Shown: in pieces, positions 8,001-16,313 of the stretch
How positions within the stretch are numbered: position 1 is the stretch's first letter
How the letters are laid out: the number at the start of each line of letters is the position of its first letter
Assembly: GCA_937885575.1 (NCBI GenBank)
Contig: CALABO010000014.1
Location: forward strand, 120,520 to 184,519
Direction: 5' to 3'
Origin: an uncultured Pseudomonadota bacterium
Lineage (GTDB): Bacteria; Pseudomonadota; Alphaproteobacteria; Rs-D84
Length of the DNA: 64,000 bases
Notes under the pieces: model-generated
The model's input: only the letters and a program-made list of their open reading frames with translations
Told to the model about the DNA's origin: nothing
Database searches by the model: none
Made by a program: the position numbers and the translations under genes

Positions 8001-10750
8001 AAATCGGAATCCGCATGAAAACCAACAAGGTGCGTCAGGTTTGAAACGCGTGATGCAATGGCGGTTTGGACGCTTTTTCCATCGCCGGCTTCGAATCCGC
8101 GGATTTCAAGGTTTAACATATATGTTCCGGTTGGAATTTCGCGGTTAAAATCTACGTCTAGTTTTGCAACGCCATTTTCATCGGTTCGCGTGTCGGGTAA
8201 ATCAATACTAAATGTTTGACCGGTGCGGGCAAGACCACGCGACATAGCCCCATCGGATGTGAAATTACCGGTGAATTTATACCCGCGGTATTCGTCAAAT
8301 GTAAAGTCAAACGGGCGCAATGTCGCATGTGCCGAAATCCGCCTATCGGTTGCGGGCGTTCCGTAAAGGTTGTTTAAAAACACGGTCGCCCCGATGTTTT
8401 CAGGCGAAATCCAACCTGTTGTTTTTGAATCATCAATGTGGGCATTGATTTTCATTGTGTCGGGAACAAATTCTTGGACGGTGAAATAACTGTTTCCAAT
8501 AGAATCTTGGATTCGGCCGCGATTGTTTAGTGAATAAATATTCACATCGTACCGGCCAATGGTTGCATCGGTTGATAGTTGCGCGGCAATGTCAAACATT
8601 CCGTCAGAATTCAATGAAATCTTTTTTTCGGTGACCGTGCGACCACGCGGGTCGGTAATTTCAATCTTTACAGGAATTTCCGCAACAGATGAAAAATTCT
8701 GATTTTCGACAATTGCGCCGATCGTCACCGTTTCGCCCGGGCGATAAATTCCGCGGTCCGAAAATACAAATGACCGCAGTGGCGTTGTGTTTGACGCATA
8801 CGTCCCACCGATATCGAATTTTGAAAATTCGGTTGTTTGTTCACCTTCGGCACTATATGGGATAAATGACACGTCGTTGTCGTGTCGCGCAACAATGGCA
8901 ATTGGTTCTTTTTCATTTCTGTATTCATCATGTGAAAAGTGCGGAATATCGACAACGCCGTCCGAATTTGTGACGCCCGACCAAATTGGTTGACCGTTGC
9001 GACCAAGAACCGTGATATCAATGTCCTTGGCGGGTTTACCACTGGACAAATATGAAACGAACACGACCGAAGACCTATCAAGATTTATTTTGCGGATAAT
9101 TCCAAGGTCAGTTAGCAATATCAGTCGTGCATCGCCGTATTCAGCATCGTTTTGTGTTGCACCGGCCTTTATAACAAATATGCCGGTTTGGTCATTATAT
9201 GTTCGGTCAAGGTATTCGCCAAGGTTGATAGATGTATAATTCACGTGGTCGCGTGCGGTGTTCGCGAACGGTATTTTCTTTTGAAAAACGACGGACATAT
9301 CGTACGCATCGAAAACCCAAGGTGCGCGGAATTCAAGGTTAGAAAAAAGATTATAAGTTTGTGTAATAAGGTGATTTATTTCGCGCGATTCTATTTTATA
9401 TATGTCCACGTGCGCCGTATCAACACCGCCGCGTGCAACAAGTCCCAATTTTTTATCACCGGCAAGTGAGAGCAATGCACCGCGACCAACAATCTTTACA
9501 CTGCGTTCTGGGAATGCGACGGGCATAACGGTGTTCATGCCGGTCTTCATCGTAAATCCGTTTTCCGATTGCATATCGGGCGCGATATCGACATAGATAT
9601 ACCTTGCCACATCGTCCGAAACATCATAAGAAAATGCGTATTGATATGTGCCCGCCGGATTTACAAAATCAACATGTTTAAGGGCAAGTTTTTCAGATTT
9701 ACCGATGATTTCAGGGGTGATTTCATCCCGCGCCCATGTATGAACATCTTCGTCGGGTTCGGATGGATTTTTCTTTGGCAACAAATACGCATTGATATAT
9801 TTTGACCAATTTGTATTTTCTTTTGCCGCCGCGGTTGTGTTTAACAGTAATAATTGCTGTGGTGCGCCGAACCGGTCATCCGCGGTTATTGTCGAAACAT
9901 CCGCGATTTTAAAGAAATCCTCTGCGGAATTTATAATTGTTTTGGCGGTGATTTTTTCCGTGCGCGATTTTTCATCGGCATCAGATATACGATTCAACTT
10001 GAAACGCAAAGTTTGCGGTTCATCTGTGATTTTGATTGGTGCCGTTTGTATCATTGCGGTGCGCATGTATCGGTCGAATTTAACGGTAAAATCAATGTGG
10101 CGCCCGTCAAGTTTCATTGAAACCTTGTCCGCAAAGTCGCGCGTTTGAATCGGATAATTAAAAGATATTATTGCAACGCCGGTGACCGAATTCTTTTCGC
10201 CCGGTGTCGCATAGGTATTAAATATATCGGTTGTGGCAACAATCGGTTCTGTTTTGAATGATACGGTTGAACGGTTGGGTCGAACATCGCGCGTGAACAG
10301 TTTGTTATTGATTTTCACGGTGAACTTGGTTCCGGCCGGCCAATCTTGTTCGGGGGTAAATATTATTTCGTTCGGATTCGGCATTTTCCATGTGCCACGA
10401 ATTGCGGGCGAAATCTTTATGTTTTGTGCAATCGACGCATCAGACGAATCGTATTTAAACGCTGGATTATTTGGGCCGGACACCGCATCGTATGATATGC
10501 GCAGTGTCCGCGGTCGCGATAAATCCCGATTATTGTTTATATCGGGGAAATTATTCGAAAGCACCGTGGACATATCATCGGTAAAATTCGTTGGGTTAGG
10601 TGCAACGACATAGACATCCATCCTTGTGGTATGCGCGCCACGGTGCCCAAGCCAATAAAGCCCAGATGCCGCAACGACTCCGGCGGAAATTGCAATGACA
10701 AACGCGGTGCGTATCCGCCCGCCCACAGATTTTTTATTCTTTGTTTTCAT
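5018..10750 (-). CDS. yfhM: Bacterial alpha-2-macroglobulin with intact thioester motif
   Basis: A 1910-residue protein with an N-terminal membrane anchor (about residues 14-34) and no lipobox, unlike the E. coli lipoprotein, so it is tethered to the inner membrane or processed. It holds tandem macroglobulin domains (the MG-type segment FVFSDRGIYRPGETV is clear), followed by an alpha-helical thioester domain where CTEQ falls at residues 1466-1469; Cys1466 and Gln1469 would form the thioester that traps attacking proteases. The family normally covers 1500-1900 residues, so it is complete. It is the first gene of a two-gene unit with pbpC, overlapping by 14 bases. A GGGGAA ribosome site precedes the ATG. 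Periplasmic protease defence is the accepted role, by homology. Confidence 0.92.
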   Translation of the reverse strand: MKTKNKKSVGGRIRTAFVIAISAGVVAASGLYWLGHRGAHTTRMDVYVVAPNPTNFTDDMSTVLSNNFPDINNNRDLSRPRTLRISYDAVSGPNNPAFKYDSSDASIAQNIKISPAIRGTWKMPNPNEIIFTPEQDWPAGTKFTVKINNKLFTRDVRPNRSTVSFKTEPIVATTDIFNTYATPGEKNSVTGVAIISFNYPIQTRDFADKVSMKLDGRHIDFTVKFDRYMRTAMIQTAPIKITDEPQTLRFKLNRISDADEKSRTEKITAKTIINSAEDFFKIADVSTITADDRFGAPQQLLLLNTTAAAKENTNWSKYINAYLLPKKNPSEPDEDVHTWARDEITPEIIGKSEKLALKHVDFVNPAGTYQYAFSYDVSDDVARYIYVDIAPDMQSENGFTMKTGMNTVMPVAFPERSVKIVGRGALLSLAGDKKLGLVARGGVDTAHVDIYKIESREINHLITQTYNLFSNLEFRAPWVFDAYDMSVVFQKKIPFANTARDHVNYTSINLGEYLDRTYNDQTGIFVIKAGATQNDAEYGDARLILLTDLGIIRKINLDRSSVVFVSYLSSGKPAKDIDITVLGRNGQPIWSGVTNSDGVVDIPHFSHDEYRNEKEPIAIVARHDNDVSFIPYSAEGEQTTEFSKFDIGGTYASNTTPLRSFVFSDRGIYRPGETVTIGAIVENQNFSSVAEIPVKIEITDPRGRTVTEKKISLNSDGMFDIAAQLSTDATIGRYDVNIYSLNNRGRIQDSIGNSYFTVQEFVPDTMKINAHIDDSKTTGWISPENIGATVFLNNLYGTPATDRRISAHATLRPFDFTFDEYRGYKFTGNFTSDGAMSRGLARTGQTFSIDLPDTRTDENGVAKLDVDFNREIPTGTYMLNLEIRGFEAGDGKSVQTAIASRVSNLTHLVGFHADSDLSYVARNSEHKIKLIALDNNAKATNAENLNIKLVKRENLTTLIKDYSNNYKYKTVARDTVISVTQLTIPESGTEIELNTKNGGTYYVQITDTDENILANIEYFVASDEDAELGGDANAELQIKLDKDEYKPGETINIGIVAPYTGTGLITIERDKVYAHTWFNATTTASTQKITLPDNFEGTGYVNVSFVRNINSRDVFTSPYTYGVAPFSTNIDKHKIKVELNTEPVIRDSKLDIEYSTNKDSDLMIFAVNTGILQVAGYELPNPIKHFFQKAALQVETTQILSLLLPEYNILREVAKTGGSDDVLADFANEKSALVNPFARKNLPSIAFYSGILKTTANEKKNISFEIPEYFNGSISVYAVAASDGAIGSAHTSTTVQSPVIISVSAPLFVAPNDKFTVNTIISNLTPESGENATARTDAISANKLVTIANDSNTMTVPENTEKLWAFDVTANGTLGTGDINVSTTLFDDKNTAIASRRTSSSLSIRPATTFLTDIKTGILKDTNTTLRHFENDMYDEKFARTIYISRSPSVLVRPLFMYLKNYDYTCTEQMVSKTLPYVLMPENKLLGTEYKDSAEKIAKTIQTLGNRQNNDGSFTLWANGSDYIESLKSDTTPYVTAYVMNFLTLARQGGFTVPQSMFARGIDFLREYAAQNTTTKTDAFAKAFAIYVLSLNDYVTTSYIDSLEEYTNEMIKDWETGPIGAYIAASYKMLKQTDKAFNLISKYQPNKPSPKHIDNIFDNVVANDANYTFIMRRYFDTAKNDLEQSIAEYINAGNYDSFVAAAIVMSESGASENLTLGDVDSISILADGKQVKPQFESGAVYANLPRDLTKLNIGCKNCKEPLFYTMLQQGFPKSVSNTSHGLEVTRKYYDADGNEIHSGKIGDIVDVKISVRARGDTDYVQNAVISDLLPGGFAPITDSLTGDMDFSEIREDRVLVYANIGRTPLVFSYRAQLSVAGEFTVPPITAAAMYNSAIRAVGDGDKFTVSNEAN

Positions 10751-10818
10751 CGATTTTTCCCCAATCCTAATAGTTCACAACTACATATTAGAATATAAAT
10801 ATCAAAACACAAGTAAAA

Positions 10819-10906
10819 AGTGTTAGTGTAAGTGGTTAGTGTTAGGGGGGGCCGTGGAACGGGGCAGGGTATGTTTCACTAACCACTAATCACTAACACT
10901 AACACT
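10819..10906. repeat. Hexamer inverted repeat, copy A
   Basis: Left arm 10819-10845 is a run of TTAGTG-like units; right arm 10877-10906 is its reverse complement with few changes (CACTAA/CACTAAC units). About 30 G-rich bases separate them, so the transcript or single strand could fold into a long imperfect hairpin. This copy lies between the divergent genes yfhM and rpsB and directly before the rpsB promoter. Nothing else is visible in 10751-10915. Confidence 0.8.
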
Positions 10907-10917
10907 GTAAAAAATAC

Positions 10918-10946
10918 TTGCTTTTTTTGAAATTTTGTCATATTAT
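10918..10946 (+). promoter_or_regulatory. Promoter of rpsB-tsf
   Basis: TTGCTT (10918-10923), a 17-base spacer and TATTAT (10941-10946). A transcript would start near 10953, giving a leader of about 115 bases. Confidence 0.65.
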
Positions 10947-10952
10947 GCGGGC

Positions 10953-11067
10953 ACGTGCCAAAAAATTGGTGCGAAGAACACAGCCGTTGTGTGGGGTTTC
11001 TGTCCGGGCTTTCCGGTTTGTATTTCCCACCGTGGCGAGGATTTAACAGAAACAAAAAGGATAAATC
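10953..11067 (+). promoter_or_regulatory. Structured leader of rpsB, possible S2 autoregulation site
   Basis: The leader can close a long-range 8-bp helix, GTTTCTGT (10996-11003) with ACAGAAAC (11046-11053), which ends just before the AAAAAGG ribosome site at 11054-11060. A small hairpin around CCGG/CCGG sits inside it and another (CACA..TGTG) lies before it. In E. coli an rpsB leader (t44) responds to free S2; a similar role here is inference from position and folding only. Confidence 0.4.
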
Positions 11068-11937
11068 ATGGCATTGCCAAAATTTTCTATGCAACAATTG
11101 ATGGAGGCCGGCGTTCATTTCGGACACCACACCCGTCGTTGGAATCCGTTGATGACACCGTATGTTTATGGGGTCAAAGACAAAATTCATATTATCAATT
11201 TGAATAAAACCGCACCGCTGTTGCATCGCGCGCTGGTCGCGTTGGAGGCGATTACCGCCGCCGGTGGCAAGGTTTTGTTCGTTGCGACCAAGCACCAGGC
11301 CAAAGATATTGTCAAAGATGCGGCGGAACGCACCGGACAATTTTATGTGAATAATCGTTGGTTGGGCGGTATGCTTACCAATTGGACAACCGTGTCGCAA
11401 TCGATTCGCCGTTTGAAAAAGATGGAATCTGATATTGAAAATGCCGAAAAATTGGGCCTTACCAAGAAAGAAGTCGGCGTTATGACCAAAGAAGTCGCAA
11501 AATTGCGCGATGTATTTGGTGGTATTTTGGATATGCACGGTATCCCGCAGGTTATGATTGTTATTGATGTGCCACGCGAAATGAACGCGGTACGCGAAGC
11601 GAAAAATTTGGATATTCCGACAATTGCAATCTGTGATACGAACGCGAATCCGGAAATGGTTGACTATCCGGTGCCGGGAAATGACGATGCGTCACGCGCG
11701 ATTCAACTTTATTGCGATTTGTGTGTTGATGCGATTTTGTCCGGTATTGAAAAGCGCCTTGGCGGTGCGGCCGGCAAGAAAGTAGAGGCATCTATGGCCG
11801 ACGATGCGAACGATGCGTTGGAAGATGAAATGAAAGACAAAGAAATGAAACAGAAATCCAAGGTGTCGGGTGCGCGCGAAATTCGCCGCAGCAAATTAGC
11901 GGACAAAGCCGAAAAGGCAGAAAAAACCGACAAATAA
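11068..11937 (+). CDS. rpsB: 30S ribosomal protein S2
   Basis: The protein begins with the conserved S2 pattern MEAGVHFGHHTRRWNP and contains the NNRWLGGMLTNW and DTNANP segments that mark the family. At 289 residues it is longer than the usual 240-260; the extra ~40 residues are a Lys/Glu/Asp-rich, probably disordered tail, common in alphaproteobacteria. It binds 16S rRNA on the small subunit and recruits S1. AAAAAGG precedes the ATG by seven bases. It is followed by tsf after 74 bases. Confidence 0.97.
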   Translation: MALPKFSMQQLMEAGVHFGHHTRRWNPLMTPYVYGVKDKIHIINLNKTAPLLHRALVALEAITAAGGKVLFVATKHQAKDIVKDAAERTGQFYVNNRWLGGMLTNWTTVSQSIRRLKKMESDIENAEKLGLTKKEVGVMTKEVAKLRDVFGGILDMHGIPQVMIVIDVPREMNAVREAKNLDIPTIAICDTNANPEMVDYPVPGNDDASRAIQLYCDLCVDAILSGIEKRLGGAAGKKVEASMADDANDALEDEMKDKEMKQKSKVSGAREIRRSKLADKAEKAEKTDK

Positions 11938-11948
11938 TTAAAGTGTGT

Positions 11949-11976
11949 GTTGCCCGGTGTGAAAAAATCGGGCAAC
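11949..11976 (+). other. Hairpin between rpsB and tsf
   Basis: GTTGCCCG (11949-11956) pairs with CGGGCAAC (11969-11976) over a 12-base loop. It is followed by A/T-rich sequence but no clean T run, so partial termination or mRNA processing between S2 and EF-Ts, which are needed in different amounts, is a possibility rather than a fact. Confidence 0.5.
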
Positions 11977-12011
11977 AAAATCAATCTTTATTAAAAAAAG
12001 GGGGAAAAGAA

Positions 12012-12881
12012 ATGGCGGAAGTGACAGCAAAACTTATTCAGCAATTACGTGAAAAAACATCCGCGGGGATGCTTGATTGCAAAAAGGCATTGATTGAAAA
12101 TAATGGCGATATTGATGCGGCGGCCGATTGGTTGCGCCAAAAAGGTATTGTCAAGGCGGCATCCAAGGCCGGTCGTGTGGCGGCTTCGGGCTTGGTTACC
12201 GTTGTAAAATGCGACAATATGGGTTGCGTTGTGGAATTGAACGCGGAAACCGACTTTGTTGCGAAAAATGAAAAGTTCCAAAAATTGGTTGCGGATGTTG
12301 CAAACAAAGCATTGGAATTGTCGGGCGATTTTGATGCGACACTTGCCGCGGTGCATGATGATATTGCGGCGACAATCGCGACAATTGGTGAAAATATGAA
12401 CCTGCGCCGTATTTCCAAGGTTTCCGGTGACCATATTTTCAGTTATATTCATAATGCACTGGTTCCGGGTATGGGACAGATTGGTGTTGTGGTTGCGATA
12501 AATGGTGACGGCGATAAAATTGCCGAAGTTGGTCCAAAAATCGCGATGCACATCGCCGCGAACAAGCCGGAATTTATGACGATTGCCGATGTTGATCCGG
12601 CGGCGGTCGAACGCGAAAAGAAGGTCTTTATTGAATCCGGCGCGACGGCGGGCAAACCGGAAAACATCGTTGAAAAGATGGTCGAAGGTCGCATGAAAAA
12701 ATACTATGCCGAATCCGTTTTGGAAGAACAGCCGTTCGTTATGGACGCGTCCAAGACCGTGAAACAGGTGCTGGACGAAGCGGGCGGTAAATTGGCGGGC
12801 TTTGCGTATTTTGTGCTGGGCGAAGGTATTGAAAAACGCGAAGACAATTTGGCCGACGAAGTAGCAAAAATGTTACACTAG
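12012..12881 (+). CDS. tsf: Elongation factor Ts
   Basis: The 289-residue factor starts MAEVTAKLIQQLREKTSAGM, with the LDCKKAL and AETDFVAKN signatures of EF-Ts; it exchanges GDP for GTP on EF-Tu. I chose the ATG at 12012 because a long GGGGGAAAAG ribosome site lies just before it; an open frame extends to 11943 but that start has no ribosome site. It is the second gene of the rpsB-tsf operon. Its TAG stop opens a hexamer repeat. Confidence 0.96.
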   Translation: MAEVTAKLIQQLREKTSAGMLDCKKALIENNGDIDAAADWLRQKGIVKAASKAGRVAASGLVTVVKCDNMGCVVELNAETDFVAKNEKFQKLVADVANKALELSGDFDATLAAVHDDIAATIATIGENMNLRRISKVSGDHIFSYIHNALVPGMGQIGVVVAINGDGDKIAEVGPKIAMHIAANKPEFMTIADVDPAAVEREKKVFIESGATAGKPENIVEKMVEGRMKKYYAESVLEEQPFVMDASKTVKQVLDEAGGKLAGFAYFVLGEGIEKREDNLADEVAKMLH

Positions 12882-12930
12882 TGTAAGTGTTAGTCCCGCT
12901 TTCGCTGTCGCTACAGCGAGGCAGGGGTTA
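12879..12930 (+). repeat. Hexamer repeat, copy B (one-sided)
   Basis: Starting with the tsf TAG stop, TAGTGTAAGTGTTAGT (12879-12894) is followed by a small hairpin (CGCTGT/ACAGCG) and another GGTTAGTG at 12925-12932 just before the terminator. There is no matching reverse-complement arm. Confidence 0.65.
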
Positions 12931-12933
12931 GTG

Positions 12934-12958
12934 CGCGGGGCAAAAGCCCCGCGTTTTT
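12934..12958 (+). terminator. Terminator of rpsB-tsf
   Basis: CGCGGGGC (12934-12941), loop AAAA, GCCCCGCG (12946-12953) and five T residues. Confidence 0.9.
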
Positions 12959-12975
12959 ATGTAATCCCAGAGAAT

Positions 12976-13113
12976 CGTCATACCGCGGTATCGGGCCCCG
13001 TAAAAAATGAGCAACATTTTTTGTGGGTGATTTCACGCGGTATCTCTGCGGGGTTGCAGTGAATAAAATTCACGACTTGTATGACGAGACCCCGCGTCAA
13101 GCGCGGGGTGACG
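12976..13113. repeat. GTCAT-bounded palindromic element, long copy
   Basis: The element starts CGTCATACCGCGG and ends with an 8-bp hairpin ACCCCGCG (13089-13096) / CGCGGGGT (13102-13109) plus GACG. Internal copies of CGCGGTAT occur at both ends of its left half. It resembles the shorter elements at 32652-32726 and 34703-34774. The gap 12959-13174 holds nothing else that I can see. Confidence 0.55.
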
Positions 13114-13174
13114 AGTTTTTTTATGGCGGGGAAAAAACACGATTGCGCCCGTGTTTTTTGAATTGTTATTGTTT

Positions 13175-13882
13175 TTATTTTTTTACATTTGCAGACATAC
13201 GCGATACTATCGTTTTGCATAAATTCAGAACATTATCGGGGTCGGTGCCGACGGCGTTGCGTATATCGTCATCGGTCACAATGGGTCTATATCCGTAAAA
13301 TAACTCTGGCTCTCTGCAATCGGATAGCGCCCATACCAGTGTATAAAAATTACTGGCTATGCCGTTTTGTTTAACCTGTTCTTTATACTGAGTGGCATAG
13401 TCGGGTATGTCAACATGGTTTATTTGTTCCAGAATTATATGTGCAAAATCAAGACCTGTTAAAGAATAAAAAAGTAATTGAACTGGTAAATGTGTGTCTG
13501 TCATGTACCTAAGATTATTAGGCAGTACACATTTGCCAAGAATTTCGTTTACGAATTGTTTTCTATCCAATATTTGGCCGTCATTATTCATTATATTATT
13601 GTCTATCGCGGAACGTAATAAGTCATATAGTTCGTATTGATAACTGCTATGAAAATTTCTTGTTTTATTATACAATTGTTCAAATACGGGCTCTATAAAA
13701 CGTTTGGCCGCTTTCCGTGCGTCTGACATGGTTCCATGCTTACATCTTTCACTTGCGGACGCACCAAGTCTAAATTCCGGTTCTGATTTTGTTTTCATCC
13801 AGATGAGATAGGCGTCCAACAAATCACGCTTAGTCAGTTTTGTTGCATACAGTTCAATCAATAAATTACATGCATTTTTCAT
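13175..13882 (-). CDS. Unknown 235-residue cytoplasmic protein
   Basis: No family was recognised. The product is mostly helical by eye, without signal peptide or membrane segment, slightly basic, with four Cys residues spread out (Cys5, Cys47 and others), and ends in a Lys-rich tail. Codon use is much more AT-rich (AAT, ATA, TTA) than tsf or tyrS on either side, suggesting acquisition. AAAGAGG sits seven bases before the ATG, and a TTGACA promoter lies upstream, so it is likely to be expressed alone. It is transcribed towards tsf and away from tyrS. It could be a defence or regulatory cargo gene, but nothing in the sequence proves a role. Confidence 0.7.
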   Translation of the reverse strand: MKNACNLLIELYATKLTKRDLLDAYLIWMKTKSEPEFRLGASASERCKHGTMSDARKAAKRFIEPVFEQLYNKTRNFHSSYQYELYDLLRSAIDNNIMNNDGQILDRKQFVNEILGKCVLPNNLRYMTDTHLPVQLLFYSLTGLDFAHIILEQINHVDIPDYATQYKEQVKQNGIASNFYTLVWALSDCREPELFYGYRPIVTDDDIRNAVGTDPDNVLNLCKTIVSRMSANVKK

Positions 13883-13902
13883 TTTTTGCCTCTTTTACTT
13901 GC

Positions 13903-13930
13903 ATTGTTGCATATATAAACTTTTTGTCAA
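13903..13930 (-). promoter_or_regulatory. Promoter of the unknown gene 13175-13882
   Basis: On the minus strand TTGACA (13925-13930) is followed after 16 bases by AACAAT (13903-13908). The -35 box is perfect, the -10 box is weak. Confidence 0.45.
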
Positions 13931-14021
13931 ATTGTTTTTACGAAAAAAGTTTGGTTGAATTTTGTTAGGGGTTCGGTTAGAATTGGCATAATCAATGGTT
14001 GAATTTTAGTTGAGGTATATT

Positions 14022-15236
14022 ATGCAAAATGACTTATTACATGAATTGGAATTGCGCGGGTTTATAAACCAGTGTTCTGATATGGGCGCGTTGAACGATG
14101 CACTAAATAATGGCAAAATCACCGCGTATTTGGGGTCGGATCCAACGGCGGATTCGTTGCATGTGGGGCACCTTGTCCCCGTTATGATGATGCGATGGTT
14201 GCAAAAATATGGCCATCGGCCATTGATGTTGGTTGGGGGGGCAACCGGGCGCATTGGTGACCCGTCGGGGCGTGATACGGGCCGGCCGATGATGACCGAA
14301 GAAACACTTGCCAAAAATATCGCGGGGCTTAAGAAATCTTATTCCAAGTTTTTGAATTTTGGCGATGGTGCATCGGATGCGATTATTGTTGATAACTATG
14401 ATTGGATGAAAAATTATGGGCATATTGATTTTTTGGCGCAGTTTGGAACGGACTTTACCGTGCCGCGTATGTTATCCATGGAAAGTGTAAAACGCCGCTT
14501 GGAAAACGGTATGACATTTTTGGAATTTAATTATATGACTTTCCAGGCGGTTGACTTTTTGACACTTTATAAAAAATATGGTTGTGTGTTGCAACTTTGC
14601 GGTGCGGACCAGTGGGGCAACGCCGTTATGGGAATCGAACTTATACGCAAAAAGTTGGGCAAGGAAGCGTATGTTTTGTCCACCGCACTGATTACCGATG
14701 CGGCCGGGAATAAGATTGGTAAATCCGCGGGCAATGCGGTTTGGGTAAATGAAGACAAATTATCGCCGTATGATTATTGGCAATACTTTCGTAATACGCC
14801 CGATGAATTGGTGGAAAAGTTCCTTAAAATCTTCACCGAAATTCCGATGGATGAAATTGAAAAACTTTCCAAATTGCAGGGTTCGGAATTGAACGATGCA
14901 AAAAAGATTCTGGCCCGTGCGGCGACGACGATTGCGCATGGTGCGGCGGCGGCGGATGATGCGGAACGCACGGCGGCGGCGCTGTTTGGTGGCGGGGGTG
15001 ATATGCAAAATGTGCCGAGTGTCCAAATCGAAATGCCGGAACAAATGGGCGCGCTTGATTTCCTGTGTGCGGCGGGGCTGTTTGATACGAAATCTGATGC
15101 GCGCCGTATGATAGAGCAAGGCGGCGTTCAGATTGATGGCGAAAAACTTACCGATTGGCGCGCGGTTGTTGCGAAAAAGCCGGAATTTATGGTGCAACGT
15201 GGCAAAAAAACACACTTAAAGGTGATTGTGAAATAA
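14022..15236 (+). CDS. tyrS: Tyrosyl-tRNA synthetase
   Basis: A class I synthetase of 404 residues with the HIGH-type motif HVGH at 47-50, the Tyr-binding segment LQLCGADQWGN, the KMSKS-type motif KIGKS at 231-235 and a C-terminal S4 RNA-binding domain (from about residue 340). It charges tRNA-Tyr. The ATG at 14022 has GAGG seven bases upstream; a TTG at 14010 in frame lacks this. A CATAAT box at 13987-13992 could be its -10. The stop codon touches the ATG of envC, so the two genes are translated from one mRNA. Confidence 0.96.
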   Translation: MQNDLLHELELRGFINQCSDMGALNDALNNGKITAYLGSDPTADSLHVGHLVPVMMMRWLQKYGHRPLMLVGGATGRIGDPSGRDTGRPMMTEETLAKNIAGLKKSYSKFLNFGDGASDAIIVDNYDWMKNYGHIDFLAQFGTDFTVPRMLSMESVKRRLENGMTFLEFNYMTFQAVDFLTLYKKYGCVLQLCGADQWGNAVMGIELIRKKLGKEAYVLSTALITDAAGNKIGKSAGNAVWVNEDKLSPYDYWQYFRNTPDELVEKFLKIFTEIPMDEIEKLSKLQGSELNDAKKILARAATTIAHGAAAADDAERTAAALFGGGGDMQNVPSVQIEMPEQMGALDFLCAAGLFDTKSDARRMIEQGGVQIDGEKLTDWRAVVAKKPEFMVQRGKKTHLKVIVK

Positions 15237-16313
15237 ATGTTTCGCGCGGTTGTTGCTTTGGTGGTTTTGTTGGGGGGGGCAAGTGTTTCGGTGGCCGCCC
15301 CTTCGGAACTTGATAAAATTCAACAGCAAATTCGCCAAACGGAACAGAAAAACAAGCAACTTGAACAGCAGGTTAAAACATCGGACCGTGATGTGGAAAA
15401 GACCAAAAAGCAACTTGTGACCGCGGCGGACAAGGTTTCGTCACTCGAAGAATTGCGGGCGGAATTGGCCAAGAAAATTGCGGAATTGGACGCGCGGCGC
15501 GAAGTGATTTCGGCAGAGTTGGAAAAAAATCGTGAACGGGTGGCGGATGCGGCGGCGACGGTTTTGTTCTTTGCCGCGAACCCAAGTTTCGATACCGAAG
15601 ATATGCACAATTTCGTTCTGACTTCGGCGGTGATGACGGGGATGGCCGATAATTTGGAGGAACATATTAGGGACGCGGCAAAAAAAATCGATGAACTTGA
15701 TAAAATCCGCGAAGCGCGCGCGATTGAAAAAGAAAAACTTGATAGAACCGCGAAAAAATATGCCGATGAAAAAAGTTTGCTTGATAAATTATTGCGGCGG
15801 CGGTCGGCACAAAACGAAAAGTTGCGGGGCGAACATGCGGCATTGCAAAAAAAATTGCGCGAATTGTCGGCGCGCGCAAAAAGTATTTCTGAATTGTCCG
15901 CCGGCGTGGGGAGTTCCGAAATGTCCGCAGATGCGCGTTTTTCAATTCGAAAGCTGAATCAGCCCGTGCGCGGGCGCGTTGTCGTTCGCTTTGGGGAAAA
16001 GACGGCGCTGGGGTTAAAGTCCGACGGGTGGCGGATTCATACGCGTTCGGATGCACTGGTGTCCGCGCCCGCCGATGGTGTTGTGAAATTTGCCGACAGT
16101 TTCAAGGGTTTTGGCCGCGTTATAATTATTTCGCATAAAAATGGGTATAATACGGTTATGACAAACCTTGGGACCATTGATGTTATAGTGGGCCAGGAAG
16201 TCCTTGGTGGCGAACCCGTTGGGCGTATGAATCCGGACAAGCCAGAGATGTATTTAGAGGTGCGGCGTGGCGACAAGGCCGTTGACCCCGCAAGGATTTT
16301 TAAGGAAGAGTGA
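15237..16313 (+). CDS. envC: EnvC-like murein hydrolase activator (degenerate LytM)
   Basis: A 358-residue exported protein: signal peptide (1-20), long coiled coil (about 22-235) and a C-terminal LytM/M23 domain (about 240-358). Active M23 enzymes need HxxxD and HxH zinc ligands. Here the first motif is replaced around GWRIHTRSD, and the second reads NTVMTNL with no HxH, so zinc cannot be bound normally. This fits EnvC-type proteins, which do not cut peptidoglycan but activate amidases at the division site. It starts exactly after the tyrS stop and is followed by ctpA, a gene order frequent in alphaproteobacteria. Its TGA stop lies in a hexamer repeat. Confidence 0.85.
   Translation: MFRAVVALVVLLGGASVSVAAPSELDKIQQQIRQTEQKNKQLEQQVKTSDRDVEKTKKQLVTAADKVSSLEELRAELAKKIAELDARREVISAELEKNRERVADAAATVLFFAANPSFDTEDMHNFVLTSAVMTGMADNLEEHIRDAAKKIDELDKIREARAIEKEKLDRTAKKYADEKSLLDKLLRRRSAQNEKLRGEHAALQKKLRELSARAKSISELSAGVGSSEMSADARFSIRKLNQPVRGRVVVRFGEKTALGLKSDGWRIHTRSDALVSAPADGVVKFADSFKGFGRVIIISHKNGYNTVMTNLGTIDVIVGQEVLGGEPVGRMNPDKPEMYLEVRRGDKAVDPARIFKEE

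Noticed and set aside
10819..10906. Replication-origin iterons
   Set aside because: No DnaA boxes, no dnaA/gidA-type neighbours, and the same motif occurs at ten scattered gene ends.
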